From: Selenomonas sp.
GTDB lineage: Bacteria > Bacillota > Negativicutes > Selenomonadales > Selenomonadaceae
Direction: 5' to 3'
DNA length: 52,751 nt
NCBI GenBank assembly: GCA_022773585.1
Contig: JALEZZ010000024.1
Coordinates: 1 to 52,751 of the forward strand
The notes below the pieces were generated by a model. The model saw nothing but the letters and a program-made list of their open reading frames with translations, was not told the origin of the DNA and did no database searches. Below, in pieces: positions 42,826-52,751 of this stretch. A program made the position numbers and the translations under genes. The stretch's first letter is position 1. Each line of letters opens with the position of its first letter.

Positions 42826-43942
42826 CGAAATCCCCTTCCCCGAGCAGCAGATACCGCAGCCGCCGCACGATCTTCACGAAATCAAAATTCGCACGCCCAT
42901 AAGCGAGCGCCGCCCGCCCGCCGCGCTCAATGAGCGCTGGGTCAGCACAGGCCTTTGCGAGACAGGCCGCGAGTGCCTGCACATCGCCGATCGCATGATG
43001 CATCCCACAGCGACCACCTGCAATCGCATCATCATAGGCATCGAAATCCGACACAATCATATAACAGCCGGAAAAAAGCGCCTCAGCGACAACATTCGGC
43101 GTACCGCCCTCGAGCTGGGAGGGCAGTGCAAAGATCTTCGCCTGACGATATTCCGCAAGAAGCGCTGCTTTTTCCTGAATAGGCCCGAGAAATTCAATGC
43201 GCTCCGCAAGTTCCGGATGATGCTCGAAAAATGCTGTACGAAACGCCTCGAACCTTGCGTCAATCGTTCCAATAAGGCGCAACCGCCATGAAGGGAACTG
43301 CGCTGCTACAAGCGCAAATGCCTGCAAGAGATCTTCTGTCCGCTTTTGCTCTGTTCCGAGCCTGCCGACCGTCAAGATAATATCTTCCTTTGCAGAAAAT
43401 ACCGGCGCACGCCAGACCCCCTTGAGATCATAAAAACCATTCGGCAGATATTGGATACAGCACGGCCATTTTGTGCTAAGCCACGACTGCATCCGATGGC
43501 AGCTAGCGCCGACAACATCGCACTGGCTCAGAAACCACAAAAACTCTGGCGTCTGTGGAATACGATCCTCAAAATAACTGTTCGCATCCGTTTCGAGATA
43601 AATGCGCCCGTCCGGACGGATCTCACGATACCGCGCAACGATTGGAAAATAAAACGGAAAGACGCCATGCAGTACGAGCACGTCCATGTCATTGACATGT
43701 GCCTCAAGATAAGCGAGCTGATGCTCCATATCCGGGCTTTCAAGCAGATCGAGTTCGAGCCCTGGCACGTCAGCAAGTGATGGATACTCCCCCACCTTGC
43801 CGCCAACCATAACGGCCTGCCAGCCCCAGAGCTTATGAAAGAGATATGGAACAAGCCCGCAATTCTTCGTGAGCTGCTGGTTATTCCAGCCCTGGTACGG
43901 CGCAAACGCATAGATGCCGCAACGCTCTGCTTTCTCTGGCAA
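42806..43942 (-). CDS. GT-B family 4-type glycosyltransferase
   Basis: A 378-residue glycosyltransferase of the GT4 type. The donor-binding half starts with ILTVGRLGTEQKRTEDLLQA near residue 205 and contains FALPSQLEGGTPNVVAEAL with the E-x7-E motif near 290. The N-terminal half (CGIYAFAPYQGWNNQ, LETDANSYFEDR) would bind the acceptor. I prefer a TTG at 43942 because GGGAGG stands 7 bases upstream; an ATG at 43963 has no good site. It overlaps nothing and follows the repeat-bearing glycosyltransferase by 25 bp. Lower G+C than the core. Confidence 0.8.
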   Translation of the reverse strand: MPEKAERCGIYAFAPYQGWNNQQLTKNCGLVPYLFHKLWGWQAVMVGGKVGEYPSLADVPGLELDLLESPDMEHQLAYLEAHVNDMDVLVLHGVFPFYFPIVARYREIRPDGRIYLETDANSYFEDRIPQTPEFLWFLSQCDVVGASCHRMQSWLSTKWPCCIQYLPNGFYDLKGVWRAPVFSAKEDIILTVGRLGTEQKRTEDLLQAFALVAAQFPSWRLRLIGTIDARFEAFRTAFFEHHPELAERIEFLGPIQEKAALLAEYRQAKIFALPSQLEGGTPNVVAEALFSGCYMIVSDFDAYDDAIAGGRCGMHHAIGDVQALAACLAKACADPALIERGGRAALAYGRANFDFVKIVRRLRYLLLGEGDFDGSDFV

Positions 43943-43967
43943 AGGAATTCCTCCCTGTCTCATTATT

Positions 43968-45050
<1,083 letters not shown>

Positions 45051-45073
45051 GTCCTTTTCATCCCTTCAAAAAT

Positions 45074-45388
45074 TCATATACCGCTTTCTTTGATGATTTC
45101 GTGATTATGCAATGCCTGTTCCAAAATACGGGACAAGACTGCGCGATATTCCTTTCCGAATGATTTCGCTTTTCGAATGGCCCACGGGGACAAACGCAAC
45201 GTAACTTCCTGATCTTCATCATTCGAGCGTTCTCGTTCTGAAACACGATATGCACTTCTGAGATTTTCTTCCGTGAGCTCTGGCGCATCTTCATCAAATG
45301 TTGTCGACATTTTCCCTGCGGCTTCCAGCATTTCCATCTGTTCTTTTGTTGCGCCTTTTTTAACGTCAATTTCTTTCGATACCAGCAT
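45074..45388 (-). CDS. brnA: BrnA-type antitoxin
   Basis: A 104-residue BrnA family antitoxin and DNA-binding autorepressor. The C-terminal ribbon-helix-helix region is VTLRLSPWAIRKAKSFGKEY, followed by a final helix. The N-terminal part is acidic (FDEDAPELTEEN). The ATG at 45388 has AAGGAGGG upstream and lies inside the end of brnT (23 bp overlap). The glycosyltransferase start follows only 34 bp downstream, so both may share a transcript. Confidence 0.85.
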   Translation of the reverse strand: MLVSKEIDVKKGATKEQMEMLEAAGKMSTTFDEDAPELTEENLRSAYRVSERERSNDEDQEVTLRLSPWAIRKAKSFGKEYRAVLSRILEQALHNHEIIKESGI

Positions 45389-45653
45389 AATACCGACTCT
45401 CCTCCCTTTTTGTCGCCCGTCGTGCTGAAATGAGCCGGATTGCCTCACCGCGTTCCGTATAGACAACCGTCAGCACCGCAATCGTTCCTCCGATATTCCC
45501 GATGGTGATAAACCGATCCTCATCATTGCTATGAATTTCGTCATACATCTCCAAGCGTTGTTCATCGCCAAACACCAAAGCCGCCGTAGAAAAGTCAATT
45601 CCATGTTTCGCGATATTTTTCTGCTCCTTTTCATCGTCCCACTCAAATCGCAT
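45366..45653 (-). CDS. brnT: BrnT-type ribonuclease toxin
   Basis: A 95-residue BrnT toxin, RelE-like ribonuclease fold. FEWDDEKEQKNIAKHGIDF is the family signature, followed by AALVFGD and the C-terminal IRLISARRATKREESRYY, where the arginines and the histidine contribute to catalysis. A strong AAAGGAGGGG precedes the ATG, and TATAAT about 22 bases further up is a likely -10 box. First gene of the brnTA pair. Functional toxin expected since all signature parts are present. Confidence 0.88.
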   Translation of the reverse strand: MRFEWDDEKEQKNIAKHGIDFSTAALVFGDEQRLEMYDEIHSNDEDRFITIGNIGGTIAVLTVVYTERGEAIRLISARRATKREESRYYAGIERN

Positions 45654-45716
45654 GATTTCGCCCCTCCTTTTCCAATTATATCATTATGCATCTCGGCAAA
45701 GCAACGGATATGCAAA

Positions 45717-45762
45717 ACAGCCCTCATTCCTGTGAGATTTTACTCAGACAGATGAGGGCTGT
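45717..45762 (-). terminator. terminator of the hem cluster
   Basis: ACAGCCCTCAT / ATGAGGGCTGT, 11-bp stem with a long loop, followed on the minus strand by TTTTGC. It stands just after the stop of hemL. Confidence 0.75.
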
Positions 45763-45776
45763 CATATCTGCAATTT

Positions 45777-47096
45777 TTACTTCCGGCTCTTCGCGACGTC
45801 CGCGAACGCTTTGCCGGCCGCCTCGATTGTGCGGTCGATGTCTTCGTCGGTGTGGGCACCGCTCATGAAGAGAGTCTCGAACTGGCTCGGGGCGAGGTAG
45901 ATGCCCTGCTCGAGCATGGACTTGAACCAGACTTTGAATGCTTCCTGGTCGGAGGCGCAGGAGTCATCGAAGTTCCAGACTTCGTGCTCGTTGAAGAAGA
46001 TGCCGAACATGCTGCCAGCCTGGTGCGCCTGGATCGTGACGCCGGCTTTTTTCGCCTGTTCTTGCCAGCCCAAGAGGAGCTTCTTTGTCTTGAGCGTGAG
46101 GACGCGGCTGTAATCTGGCTGGCCGGGCTCGGGCTCTTTCGTGATGATCTTGAGCGTCTCGATGCCGGCTGTCATGGCGAGCGGGTTGCCGGAGAGCGTG
46201 CCTGCCTGATAGACGGGGCCTGCCGGCGAGACGCGTTCCATGATCTCGCGGCGGCCGCCATAGGCTGCGACGGGCAGGCCGCCGCCGATGATCTTGCCGA
46301 GCGTCGTGAGGTCTGGCGTGATGCCGTAGGCCGCCTGTGCGCCGCCGAGCGAGGCGCGGAAGCCGCACATGACTTCGTCGAAAATGAGCAGCGTGCCGTG
46401 CGCCTCCGTGAGCTCGCGCATCGCACGCAGGTAGCCCTGCCGCGGCGGGACGCAGCCCATGTTGCCCGCGACTGGCTCGACGATGACGGCGGCGATTTCA
46501 TCGCCGTGCTCGTCCATGACTTTCTTGAGTGCATCGATGTCGTTGTACGGCACGGTCAGCGTGTCCTGCGCCGTGCCCTTCGTGACGCCCGGCGAGCTCG
46601 GCACGCCGAACGTCGCCATGCCGCTGCCCGCGTTGACGAGCAGGCTGTCGCTGTGGCCGTGGTAGCAGCCGATGAATTTCAAAATCTTGTCGCGTCCCGT
46701 GTAGCCGCGCGCAAGGCGCAGAGCGCTCATCGTGGCCTCCGTGCCGGAGTTGACCATGCGGATCATCTCGACGGACGGATAGACGGACTGCACGAGCTTT
46801 GCAAGCTCGCTTTCGAGCAGCGTCGGCGCGCCATAGCTCGTGCCGCGCGTGACGGCTTCCTGCAGGGCTTTGACGACGTTCGGATGGGCATGACCGACGA
46901 CCATCGGGCCCCAGGAGCCGACGTAGTCGATGTATTCGTTGCCGTCGATGTCAAAGATGCGGTCGCCCTTCGCACGGGCGATGAACGGCGGGTTGCAGTC
47001 GACGTTCGCATAGGAGCGGACCGGGCTGTTGACGCCGCCAGGCATGAGGTTTTTTGCCTCGTTGAAAGCGGCAAGGGATTTCGAAAGATCAAGCAT
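45777..47096 (-). CDS. hemL: glutamate-1-semialdehyde 2,1-aminomutase
   Basis: PLP enzyme that turns glutamate-1-semialdehyde into 5-aminolevulinate, third step of the C5 route. 439 residues; Schiff-base lysine K268 in [26 protein letters not shown] and [12 protein letters not shown] are conserved. The ATG at 47096 has GGAGGAAGAACCC upstream. Last gene of the hem operon, 17 bp after hemB, followed by a terminator. Compare the paralogue at 10991 in the glycan cassette. Confidence 0.96.
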   Translation of the reverse strand: MLDLSKSLAAFNEAKNLMPGGVNSPVRSYANVDCNPPFIARAKGDRIFDIDGNEYIDYVGSWGPMVVGHAHPNVVKALQEAVTRGTSYGAPTLLESELAKLVQSVYPSVEMIRMVNSGTEATMSALRLARGYTGRDKILKFIGCYHGHSDSLLVNAGSGMATFGVPSSPGVTKGTAQDTLTVPYNDIDALKKVMDEHGDEIAAVIVEPVAGNMGCVPPRQGYLRAMRELTEAHGTLLIFDEVMCGFRASLGGAQAAYGITPDLTTLGKIIGGGLPVAAYGGRREIMERVSPAGPVYQAGTLSGNPLAMTAGIETLKIITKEPEPGQPDYSRVLTLKTKKLLLGWQEQAKKAGVTIQAHQAGSMFGIFFNEHEVWNFDDSCASDQEAFKVWFKSMLEQGIYLAPSQFETLFMSGAHTDEDIDRTIEAAGKAFADVAKSRK

Positions 47097-47113
47097 GGGT
47101 TCTTCCTCCAAAA

Positions 47114-48094
47114 TCAATTCTCTTCGCGCAGCCACTTGGCGGCGTCAATGGCGTGGTAGGTGATGATGATGTCGGCACCGGCGCGCTTCATGCTCGTGAG
47201 CGTCTCGAGGACGATGCGCTTTTCGTCAATCCAGCCGTTGGCCGCGGCCGCCTTGACCATCGCGTATTCTCCGCTGACGTTGTACGTGGCGACGGGGAGG
47301 TTGATATGGTCGCGCACCTGGCGGACGATGTCGAGGTAGGCGAGCGCCGGTTTCACCATGATGATGTCGGCGCCTTCCATAATGTCGAGGTCGGTTTCTT
47401 TCAGCGCTTCGCGGGCATTCGCCGGATCCATCTGGTACTGGCGGCGGTCGCCGAACTGCGGCGCGCTGTCGGCAGCATCGCGGAACGGGCCGTAGTAGCC
47501 CGAGGCGTATTTGACGGCGTAGCTCATGATTGAGACATTGAGGAAGCCGTGCGCGTCAAGGTCTTCGCGGATGGCGGCAACGCGGCCGTCCATCATGTCG
47601 GACGGCGCGACGATGTCAGCACCGGCCTCAGCCTGCGAGGTCGCGACTTTCTGCAGGAGCTTCAGCGTCTTGTCGTTATCGACGTAATGGCCTTCGAGAT
47701 GACCGCAATGGCCGTGCGTCGTGTACTGGCAGAGGCAGACATCGCCGACAATCATGAGGTTCGGGACTTCCTTCTTGATGGCCGCGATGGCGCGCTGCAC
47801 GGGGCTCTTCATATCCCAGGCCGAGCTGCCATCGGCGTCCTTGTACTCAGGCAGACCGAAGACTTCAACGGCCGGGATGCCGAGCTCGTCGAGTTCTTTC
47901 GCAAGCTCGACGGCATTGTCAACGGAAAGATGGTAGCAGTTCGGCATGCTCGGAATCTCTTCTTTGACGTTCGTGCCGGGCACGACGAAGATCGGATAAA
48001 CGAAGTCTTTCGCAGAAAGCGTGGTCTCGCGGACCATGGCGCGCATGTTCGGGCTGATGCGCATGCGGCGGGGGCGGAGGGTTTGCGTGTACAT
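47114..48094 (-). CDS. hemB: delta-aminolevulinic acid dehydratase
   Basis: Joins two 5-aminolevulinates to porphobilinogen. 326 residues, TIM barrel. The active lysines are K195 ([10 protein letters not shown]) and K248 ([11 protein letters not shown]). The catalytic zinc cysteines C120, C122 and C130 lie in [15 protein letters not shown], so a zinc-dependent type. The start at 48094 ([10 protein letters not shown]) has AGGAG about 11 bases upstream; the longer frame is not supported. A dispersed repeat separates it from cobA/hemD. Confidence 0.96.
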   Translation of the reverse strand: MYTQTLRPRRMRISPNMRAMVRETTLSAKDFVYPIFVVPGTNVKEEIPSMPNCYHLSVDNAVELAKELDELGIPAVEVFGLPEYKDADGSSAWDMKSPVQRAIAAIKKEVPNLMIVGDVCLCQYTTHGHCGHLEGHYVDNDKTLKLLQKVATSQAEAGADIVAPSDMMDGRVAAIREDLDAHGFLNVSIMSYAVKYASGYYGPFRDAADSAPQFGDRRQYQMDPANAREALKETDLDIMEGADIIMVKPALAYLDIVRQVRDHINLPVATYNVSGEYAMVKAAAANGWIDEKRIVLETLTSMKRAGADIIITYHAIDAAKWLREEN

Positions 48095-48157
48095 GAATGA
48101 TGCATCTCCTATGAGTGGTAAAAGATAGTATGGGGTCGCGCAGATATGCAAATGCAA

Positions 48158-48365
48158 GGCTCCCTCTCAGAGGGAGCTGCTGAGCGAAGCGAAGCTGAGG
48201 GAGTCTCACAAAATCGGCTTTTGGGATTTATGATTGATTCTTATGCGGGCTTCGTCATTGCTTTTTTCGATGCCCGCATAAATAACAATCGTGCATTTCA
48301 TGCATCGCGCTTGTGAGACTCCTTCCGTCAGCCATTCGGCTGACAGCTCCCTCTGAGAGGGAGCC
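48158..48365. repeat. dispersed palindromic repeat, copy 5
   Basis: Terminal inverted repeats GGCTCCCTCTCAGAGGGAGC and its near-inverse, then GAGTCTCACAA / TTGTGAGACTC. In the middle TTATGCGGGC / GCCCGCATAA forms another stem. It occupies the gap between cobA/hemD and hemB. Confidence 0.82.
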
Positions 48366-48376
48366 TGAAAATCTTC

Positions 48377-49897
48377 TTACAACTTTTCTTGTATCGCCGC
48401 AACGAGGCCGTCAATCGTGTACGTCTCGGCGACGACATCCGGCTCGATGCCATTCTTCTTGGCTGTTTCTGCGGTCACGGGGCCGATGCAGGCGGTTTTG
48501 GCGTGCTGGAGCGGGGCGGCGGTGCCGAGGATCTTGACGAGGTTCGTGACGGTCGAGGAGCTTGTGAATGTGACGATGTCATAGTCGCCTGCTTCGAGCG
48601 CTTTTGCAAGAGCCTCGCCATCGGCTTCAGCTGCGACGGTCTGATAGACGGGCGCGACGTCGACGGTATAGCCCTGCTCGCGAAGCTTCTCCGGGAGGAT
48701 TTCACGGGCTTTTTCGGCGCGTGGAATCAAAATGTTTGCATGCGGCGGGAGCTTGCCTTTGAGGGCATCGAGAATGCCTTCGGCACGGTAGACGGTCGGG
48801 ACGACGTCGGCGCGGATGCCGTAGTGCTGGAGCTTTTCGGCCGTGGCCGAGCCGATGGCGGCAACCTGCGCGTAGCCGAGAGCACGCGCGTCTTTGCCTG
48901 CGTTTTCGAGACGGTCAAAGAAACGCTCGACGCCGTTGGCACTCGTGAAAATCAGCCACTGGTAGTCACAAAGCTTTCCGATGGCCGCGTCGATGGCCTT
49001 GTAATCATCGGATGGATCCGCGAGTGCGATGGCGGGCACTTCGCGGACGTCGGCGCCGATGTTCTCGAGCGCTGTCGTGAGCTTTGAAGCCTGCGCGCGG
49101 GCGCGCGTGACGAGGACGCGCTTGCCGAAGAGCGGGCGCTGCGCGAGGTTGTCAAACCAAGCGAGCTCCTCGCGGAGCTTCACGACTTCGCCGACGATGA
49201 AGATGGCAGGCGGCTTCAGGCCGTTTTTGACGACATCCTCGGCCGCCGTACCGACCGTCGTCGTGAGAACGCGCTGCTCGGGCTTCGTGCCCCAGCGGAT
49301 GACGGCGGCAGGGGTATCGGCGGGACGGCCGTATTTCACGAGCATTTCCGTGATGTGCGGCAGGTTTGCGATGCCCATGAGGAAGACGATGGTGTCCGTG
49401 GCCGTCGCGAGTTTTTCCCAGTTCACGTCGCCTTCCGTCGTCGGGTCTTTGTGGCCTGTAACGACGGCGAACGAACGCGCGATGGCGCGGTGCGTGACGG
49501 GGATGCCGGCGTAGGCTGGGACGGAGATCGCCGACGTCACGCCCGGCACAATCTCAAACGGCACGCCAGCCTCGCGCAGGACGATGCCCTCTTCGCCGCC
49601 GCGCCCGAAGACGAACGGATCGCCGCCCTTGAGGCGCACGACGGTCTTGCCTTCCTTCGCGCGCTCGGCAAGCAGCTGGCTGATGCGGTCCTGCTTCATC
49701 GTGTGGTGTGCCGACATCTTGCCGACGTAGACGCGCTCGGCGTCCGCAGGCGCCCACGCGAGGATGCGCGGGTCGGCGAGGTGGTCATAGACGACGACGT
49801 CAGCTTTCTTCAGGCACTCGATGGCCTTGTACGTGACGAGGCCATAGTCGCCCGGGCCTGCGCCGACGAGGTAGACGGTTGCGGAGGGTGTTGTCAT
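48377..49897 (-). CDS. cobA-hemD: fused uroporphyrinogen-III C-methyltransferase / uroporphyrinogen-III synthase
   Basis: A 506-residue fusion. Residues 1-245 are the SUMT domain (VYLVGAGPGDYGLVTYKAI, VVRLKGGDPFVFGRGGEE, VPGVTSAISVPAYAGIPVTH), which methylates uroporphyrinogen III to precorrin-2. Residues 255-506 are the HemD domain (KRVLVTRARAQASKL, WLIFTSANGVERFF, FTSSSTVTNLV), which closes hydroxymethylbilane into uroporphyrinogen III. The fusion is common in Firmicutes and feeds siroheme and cobalamin. Between hemC and hemB; repeats on both sides suggest the operon may be split in transcription. Confidence 0.95.
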   Translation of the reverse strand: MTTPSATVYLVGAGPGDYGLVTYKAIECLKKADVVVYDHLADPRILAWAPADAERVYVGKMSAHHTMKQDRISQLLAERAKEGKTVVRLKGGDPFVFGRGGEEGIVLREAGVPFEIVPGVTSAISVPAYAGIPVTHRAIARSFAVVTGHKDPTTEGDVNWEKLATATDTIVFLMGIANLPHITEMLVKYGRPADTPAAVIRWGTKPEQRVLTTTVGTAAEDVVKNGLKPPAIFIVGEVVKLREELAWFDNLAQRPLFGKRVLVTRARAQASKLTTALENIGADVREVPAIALADPSDDYKAIDAAIGKLCDYQWLIFTSANGVERFFDRLENAGKDARALGYAQVAAIGSATAEKLQHYGIRADVVPTVYRAEGILDALKGKLPPHANILIPRAEKAREILPEKLREQGYTVDVAPVYQTVAAEADGEALAKALEAGDYDIVTFTSSSTVTNLVKILGTAAPLQHAKTACIGPVTAETAKKNGIEPDVVAETYTIDGLVAAIQEKL

Positions 49898-49956
49898 ATA
49901 AGGATGCTCCCTTTGCTTACATGTTACAATTCTATCTTAAAATTTACGAGTGTATC

Positions 49957-50154
49957 TCTTATACCAGGCCCCCTCTAGAGGGGGCTGTCAGCGAAGCTGA
50001 CTGGGGGAGTAGTTGGGTACTGGAGTCAAACAAGCATGCCGAACGTTGCTAAAGGACTTTAGCGACGGCTGCTTTCTTGTCAGTTTCAGCATCCTACTAC
50101 TCCTTCCACCGCTTCGCGGTCCCCCTCCCTCTAGAGGGAGGCTGCTGTATAAGA
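49957..50154. repeat. dispersed palindromic repeat, copy 6
   Basis: Best-preserved copy. Ends TCTTATACCAGGCCCCCTCT and near-inverse AGGGAGGCTGCTGTATAAGA. Contains GTCAGCGAAGCTGAC and ACCGCTTCGCGGT hairpins, as in copy 1, and CTAAAGGACTTTAG in the middle. No reading frame. Confidence 0.85.
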
Positions 50155-50159
50155 TACGC

Positions 50160-51101
50160 TCACTTTCGATCGAGCAGCAGTCCGATTTCATGCATGATGT
50201 CGATGCCGCCCATGTCGAGGAGCTTGTCGGCGAGCTGGGTGCCGAGAGGCTCGGCATCCTTGACCTGACCGCTGACGTGGTCGCGGTAGAGGCGCTGGCC
50301 GTCGAGTGAGGCGATGACGGCTTCGACGTGGAGGCCGTCATTTTCTGGCGTCGCGTAGACGCCGACGGGCACCTGGCAGCCGCCCTCGACTCTTGCGAGG
50401 AACGCGCGCTCGGCGCGGGCGCAGGCAACGGTTGCTTCATCATTGAGAAACGCGACGAGTTCGCGCGTTTCCGCGTCGTCCTCCCTTGCCTCGATGGCAA
50501 GCGCTCCCTGGCCGACAGCCGGGAGGATCATGTTTTTCGGCAGGACTTCCGTGATGCGGCCGCCAAAGCCGAGGCGCTTGAGCCCCGCGACGGCGAGTAC
50601 GGCAGCGTCGTATTCGCCTGCATCGAGCTTTTTGAGCCGCGTGTTGACGTTGCCGCGCAGGTCGCGGATTTCGAGGTCAGGCCGCGCATGGAGCAGCTGG
50701 GCCTTGCGGCGCAGGCTCGACGTGCCGACGACGGCGCCTTTTGGCAGCTCGACGAGGGATTTCACTTTGTTGCTGACAAAGGCATCGCCGGGATCGTAGC
50801 GCTCCGTGATGGCCGTGATGACGAGGCCGTCCGGCACCTCCGTCGGCATGTCTTTGAGGCTGTGGACGGCGATGTCGATGCCGCCCGCGAGCATGTCCTG
50901 CTCAAGCTCTTTCGTGAAGAGCCCCTTGCCGCCGATCTTCGCGAGCGGCGCGTCGAGGATTTTGTCGCCCTTCGTCGTCATGAGCTTCTTTTCGACGTGG
51001 AGCTCTGGATATTTCTTTTGCAGGCAATCCATGACATAATCGGCCTGCCAGAGCGCGAGCTTACTGCTCCGCGTCCCGATAATGATGGTGTCTTTCTTCA
51101 C
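50160..51101 (-). CDS. hemC: hydroxymethylbilane synthase (porphobilinogen deaminase)
   Basis: Polymerises four porphobilinogens to hydroxymethylbilane. 313 residues. The dipyrromethane cofactor cysteine is C242 in RVEGGCQVPVG; the N-terminal IIIGTRSSKLALWQA and AVHSLKDMPTE are typical. The start is a GTG at 51101 with TAGGAGAGACAGGA upstream, inside the end of hemA: the genes overlap by 41 bp, so translation is coupled. Confidence 0.96.
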   Translation of the reverse strand: MKKDTIIIGTRSSKLALWQADYVMDCLQKKYPELHVEKKLMTTKGDKILDAPLAKIGGKGLFTKELEQDMLAGGIDIAVHSLKDMPTEVPDGLVITAITERYDPGDAFVSNKVKSLVELPKGAVVGTSSLRRKAQLLHARPDLEIRDLRGNVNTRLKKLDAGEYDAAVLAVAGLKRLGFGGRITEVLPKNMILPAVGQGALAIEAREDDAETRELVAFLNDEATVACARAERAFLARVEGGCQVPVGVYATPENDGLHVEAVIASLDGQRLYRDHVSGQVKDAEPLGTQLADKLLDMGGIDIMHEIGLLLDRK

Positions 51102-52380
51102 GAGTCCCTGTCTCTCCTATCGTATCGAGTTTGAAGACGGCGCGCATGGCGTCGATGTAGAACCGCTCGTCAGGCGTGCCCGCCGAGGCGTTGAGCTTCA
51201 TCATCGGCGTGCGCAGAATCTTTCGCACGATCATCTTCGTCATGTGGTCGATGTGGCGCCACTGCTGCTCGTCGAGCTCCGCGAGCTTGCGATGCCAGCG
51301 GCGCATCTCGCGCTGGCGGATGCGCTCGCAGCGCTTCGAGAGCAGCGCCATGAGCGGCTGGAGGCCGAGGTATCGGAAGCGGTCTTCGATGGACTTGACC
51401 TCTTCTTCGACGATGATTTCGGCGGCCTTTGCCTCTTCGCGGCGCTCGGCCTTGTGCTCGTCGACAACGGCTTCGAGCGCGTCGATGTTGTAGAGCGTGA
51501 TGCCCTTGATGTCGCCGACATCGGGATCGACGTCGCGCGGCACGGCGATGTCGATGAAGAATGCAGGCTGGCCGCGCCGCTTCGTCATGTACTGCTGCAC
51601 GTCCCACGGCTTTACGACGTAGTGCGGCGCGCCCGTCGATGTCACGACGACGTCGGCGTCGGGGCAGTTCTTGAGCGCCCCATCAAACTCTACGGCCTCG
51701 CCGCCGAACTTCTCCGCGAGCTTTTCCGCGCGCTCGCGGTGGCGGTTCGCAACGTAGAGATGCGTCACGCCATGCGCGACGAGGTGCTCGGCCGTGAGCT
51801 CGGCCATCTTGCCCGCGCCGAAGATCAGCGCATGGGCATGTTCGAGACCGTCGAGCTTTTCCGCCGCGAGCTCGACAGCGGCGTAGCTGACGGACACGGA
51901 ATTGAACTGGATGCGCGTCTCCGTGCGCACGCGCTTGCCCGTCGCGATGGCGCGGTGCATGAGCGTGTTCAGCACCGTCGAGGTCGCGCCCGCCTCGCGC
52001 GCGACGGCGTAGGCCTCTTTCACCTGCGAAAGAATCTGCCCCTCGCCGAGCACGAGCGAATCGAGGCTCGAGACGACGCGGAACAGATGGCGGATGCACT
52101 CTTCGTCGAGATATGTATAAAGGTAGTCATCGATGTCGTCGTCATTTCCCGCAAGGTCGAAAAGGAACTGCTTCGCCTCCGCAAGGCCGTCCTCGGCGTC
52201 TTCGCTGACCGCATAGATTTCGCTGCGGTTGCATGTCGAGAGCACGACGACCTCGTCGAGGCCCGCATAGTCATCGAGATTCGCGAGGCCCTGCCGGATT
52301 GCGGCTTTCGGGATGGAAAACTGCTCACGCACCTCGACAGGTGCCGTCTTATGATTGAGTCCCAGACAGATGAGCTGCAT
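51061..52380 (-). CDS. hemA: glutamyl-tRNA reductase
   Basis: First committed step of the C5 route: reduces glutamyl-tRNA to glutamate-1-semialdehyde with NADPH. 439 residues. The catalytic cysteine is C50 in LSTCNRSEIYA; GHKT-type N-terminus LGLNHKTAPVEVRE; NADPH site LIFGAGKMAELTAEHL; C-terminal dimerisation helices (MALLSKRCERIRQREM). First gene of the hem cluster. No promoter could be chosen with confidence; the upstream 50 bp are A+T rich. Confidence 0.96.
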   Translation of the reverse strand: MQLICLGLNHKTAPVEVREQFSIPKAAIRQGLANLDDYAGLDEVVVLSTCNRSEIYAVSEDAEDGLAEAKQFLFDLAGNDDDIDDYLYTYLDEECIRHLFRVVSSLDSLVLGEGQILSQVKEAYAVAREAGATSTVLNTLMHRAIATGKRVRTETRIQFNSVSVSYAAVELAAEKLDGLEHAHALIFGAGKMAELTAEHLVAHGVTHLYVANRHRERAEKLAEKFGGEAVEFDGALKNCPDADVVVTSTGAPHYVVKPWDVQQYMTKRRGQPAFFIDIAVPRDVDPDVGDIKGITLYNIDALEAVVDEHKAERREEAKAAEIIVEEEVKSIEDRFRYLGLQPLMALLSKRCERIRQREMRRWHRKLAELDEQQWRHIDHMTKMIVRKILRTPMMKLNASAGTPDERFYIDAMRAVFKLDTIGETGTREERHHHYRDAEQ

Positions 52381-52610
52381 GTCTTACTTTCTGCTACATA
52401 AAATATACTCAAATGTGTATATCTTAGATGTTTTGGAAGAGCCTCGCGGTTTCTTCTTGCTATTTCATCGTGTGCGCTCTCGCCGCGATTGCTCGCAGGC
52501 TACTGGCGTTTGGTGTCACACTCCATAGCCGTAAATTCCCGACTAAGCGCAGGTAGAAGCCCGCCCTTTCTTTTAGCCATCGGTACACATACAAGTGCCT
52601 GTGTTCTTAG
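52381..52610. other. gene-free stretch upstream of hemA
   Basis: A+T-rich for the first 50 bp, where the hemA promoter should lie. The rest has no intact gene. On the minus strand a short open piece ending at about 52509 (GLLPALSREFTAMECDTKRQ and stop) looks like the end of a decayed coding region, possibly a transposase, but this is too short to name. Confidence 0.4.
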
Positions 52611-52751
52611 GGAAGCACTGATTAAATCCGCCAGCCCATCTTGACGCATCTTTTCTGTCCTCTCGTCGTCGACAAATCCTCGACGTAGCTCTGCTACGCC
52701 TGCGGTTTGTCTCCTAGATAGGAACAGAAAATCTGCGCCAATCTGGACTAC
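52611..52751. repeat. imperfect palindromic MITE-like repeat, cut by the window end
   Basis: Starts GGGAAGCACTGATTAAATC. The outer arms CGCATCTTTTCTGTCC and GGAACAGAAAATCTGCGC and inner arms GACGTAGC / GCTACGCC are imperfect inverses. If it is a complete palindromic element the sequence just beyond the window should contain GATTTAATCAGTGCTT. Confidence 0.6.

Noticed and set aside
45852..47159. 435-residue plus-strand frame
   Set aside because: Antisense to hemL.
51082..52401. 439-residue plus-strand frame
   Set aside because: Antisense to hemA.

Overview
The window looks like chromosomal DNA of a diderm Firmicute, most likely a Selenomonas-type member of the Negativicutes. This is an inference; no rRNA is present to settle it. 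The reasons are a complete early lipid A block (lpxC, fabZ, lpxA, lpxI) beside Firmicute-like traits: an LCP-family (LytR-CpsA-Psr) protein, an LTA-synthase-like enzyme, strong Shine-Dalgarno sites, consensus sigma-70/A promoters and frequent TTG/GTG starts. Core regions are G+C rich. Parts of the surface-glycan region are visibly poorer in G+C.

Layout. 0.1-5.3 kb: minus-strand operon pseB, pseC, ATP-grasp, methyltransferase, pseG, making a CMP-pseudaminic-acid-type sugar. 5.3-7.3 kb: a scrambled junction with an Rpn nuclease gene, fossils of pseB and of the next glycan gene, and a hicAB toxin-antitoxin pair. 7.3-14.5 kb: a six-gene minus-strand cassette (acetyltransferase, radical SAM, HemL-like PLP enzyme, methyltransferase, radical SAM, GT-B-like transferase). 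14.6-15.3 kb: a second hicAB pair about 89% identical to the first, so the cassette lies between two direct repeats. 15.4-17.7 kb: licD, a tagD-like cytidylyltransferase and pdxA. 18.0-21.1 kb: lpx operon. 21.3-27.0 kb: PflX-like radical SAM, LtaS-like sulfatase, DeoR regulator, ClC antiporter. 27.2-28.2 kb: rpsF-ssb-rpsR. 28.5-39.5 kb: secreted 5'-nucleotidase, sugar acetyltransferase, a large cyclic-nucleotide-binding-domain protein, AEC transporter, DedA, ABC-F ATPase, LCP protein, CheY-CheX pair. Then tRNA-Ser(GGA), an MFS transporter, Hsp20, a three-gene glycan operon whose first glycosyltransferase carries 17 CTGT repeats, and brnTA. 45.8-52.4 kb: hemA-hemC-cobA/hemD-hemB-hemL, the C5 route from glutamyl-tRNA to uroporphyrinogen III and precorrin-2.

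How it fits together. Most of the accessory DNA serves the cell surface. Two traits stand out. First, four of the six cassette enzymes (two radical SAM, one methyltransferase, one acetyltransferase) begin with the same kind of ~90-residue Rossmann-like domain, which suggests a shared carrier or substrate and a coherent, apparently undescribed modification pathway. Second, the glycan genes carry likely contingency sequences (CTGT x17, G9, G8, G7) and sit next to recombination-prone or addictive genes (Rpn, HicAB twice, BrnTA). The intergenic regions hold a dispersed family of palindromic C/G-rich repeats. No CRISPR array, prophage or intact insertion sequence was seen.
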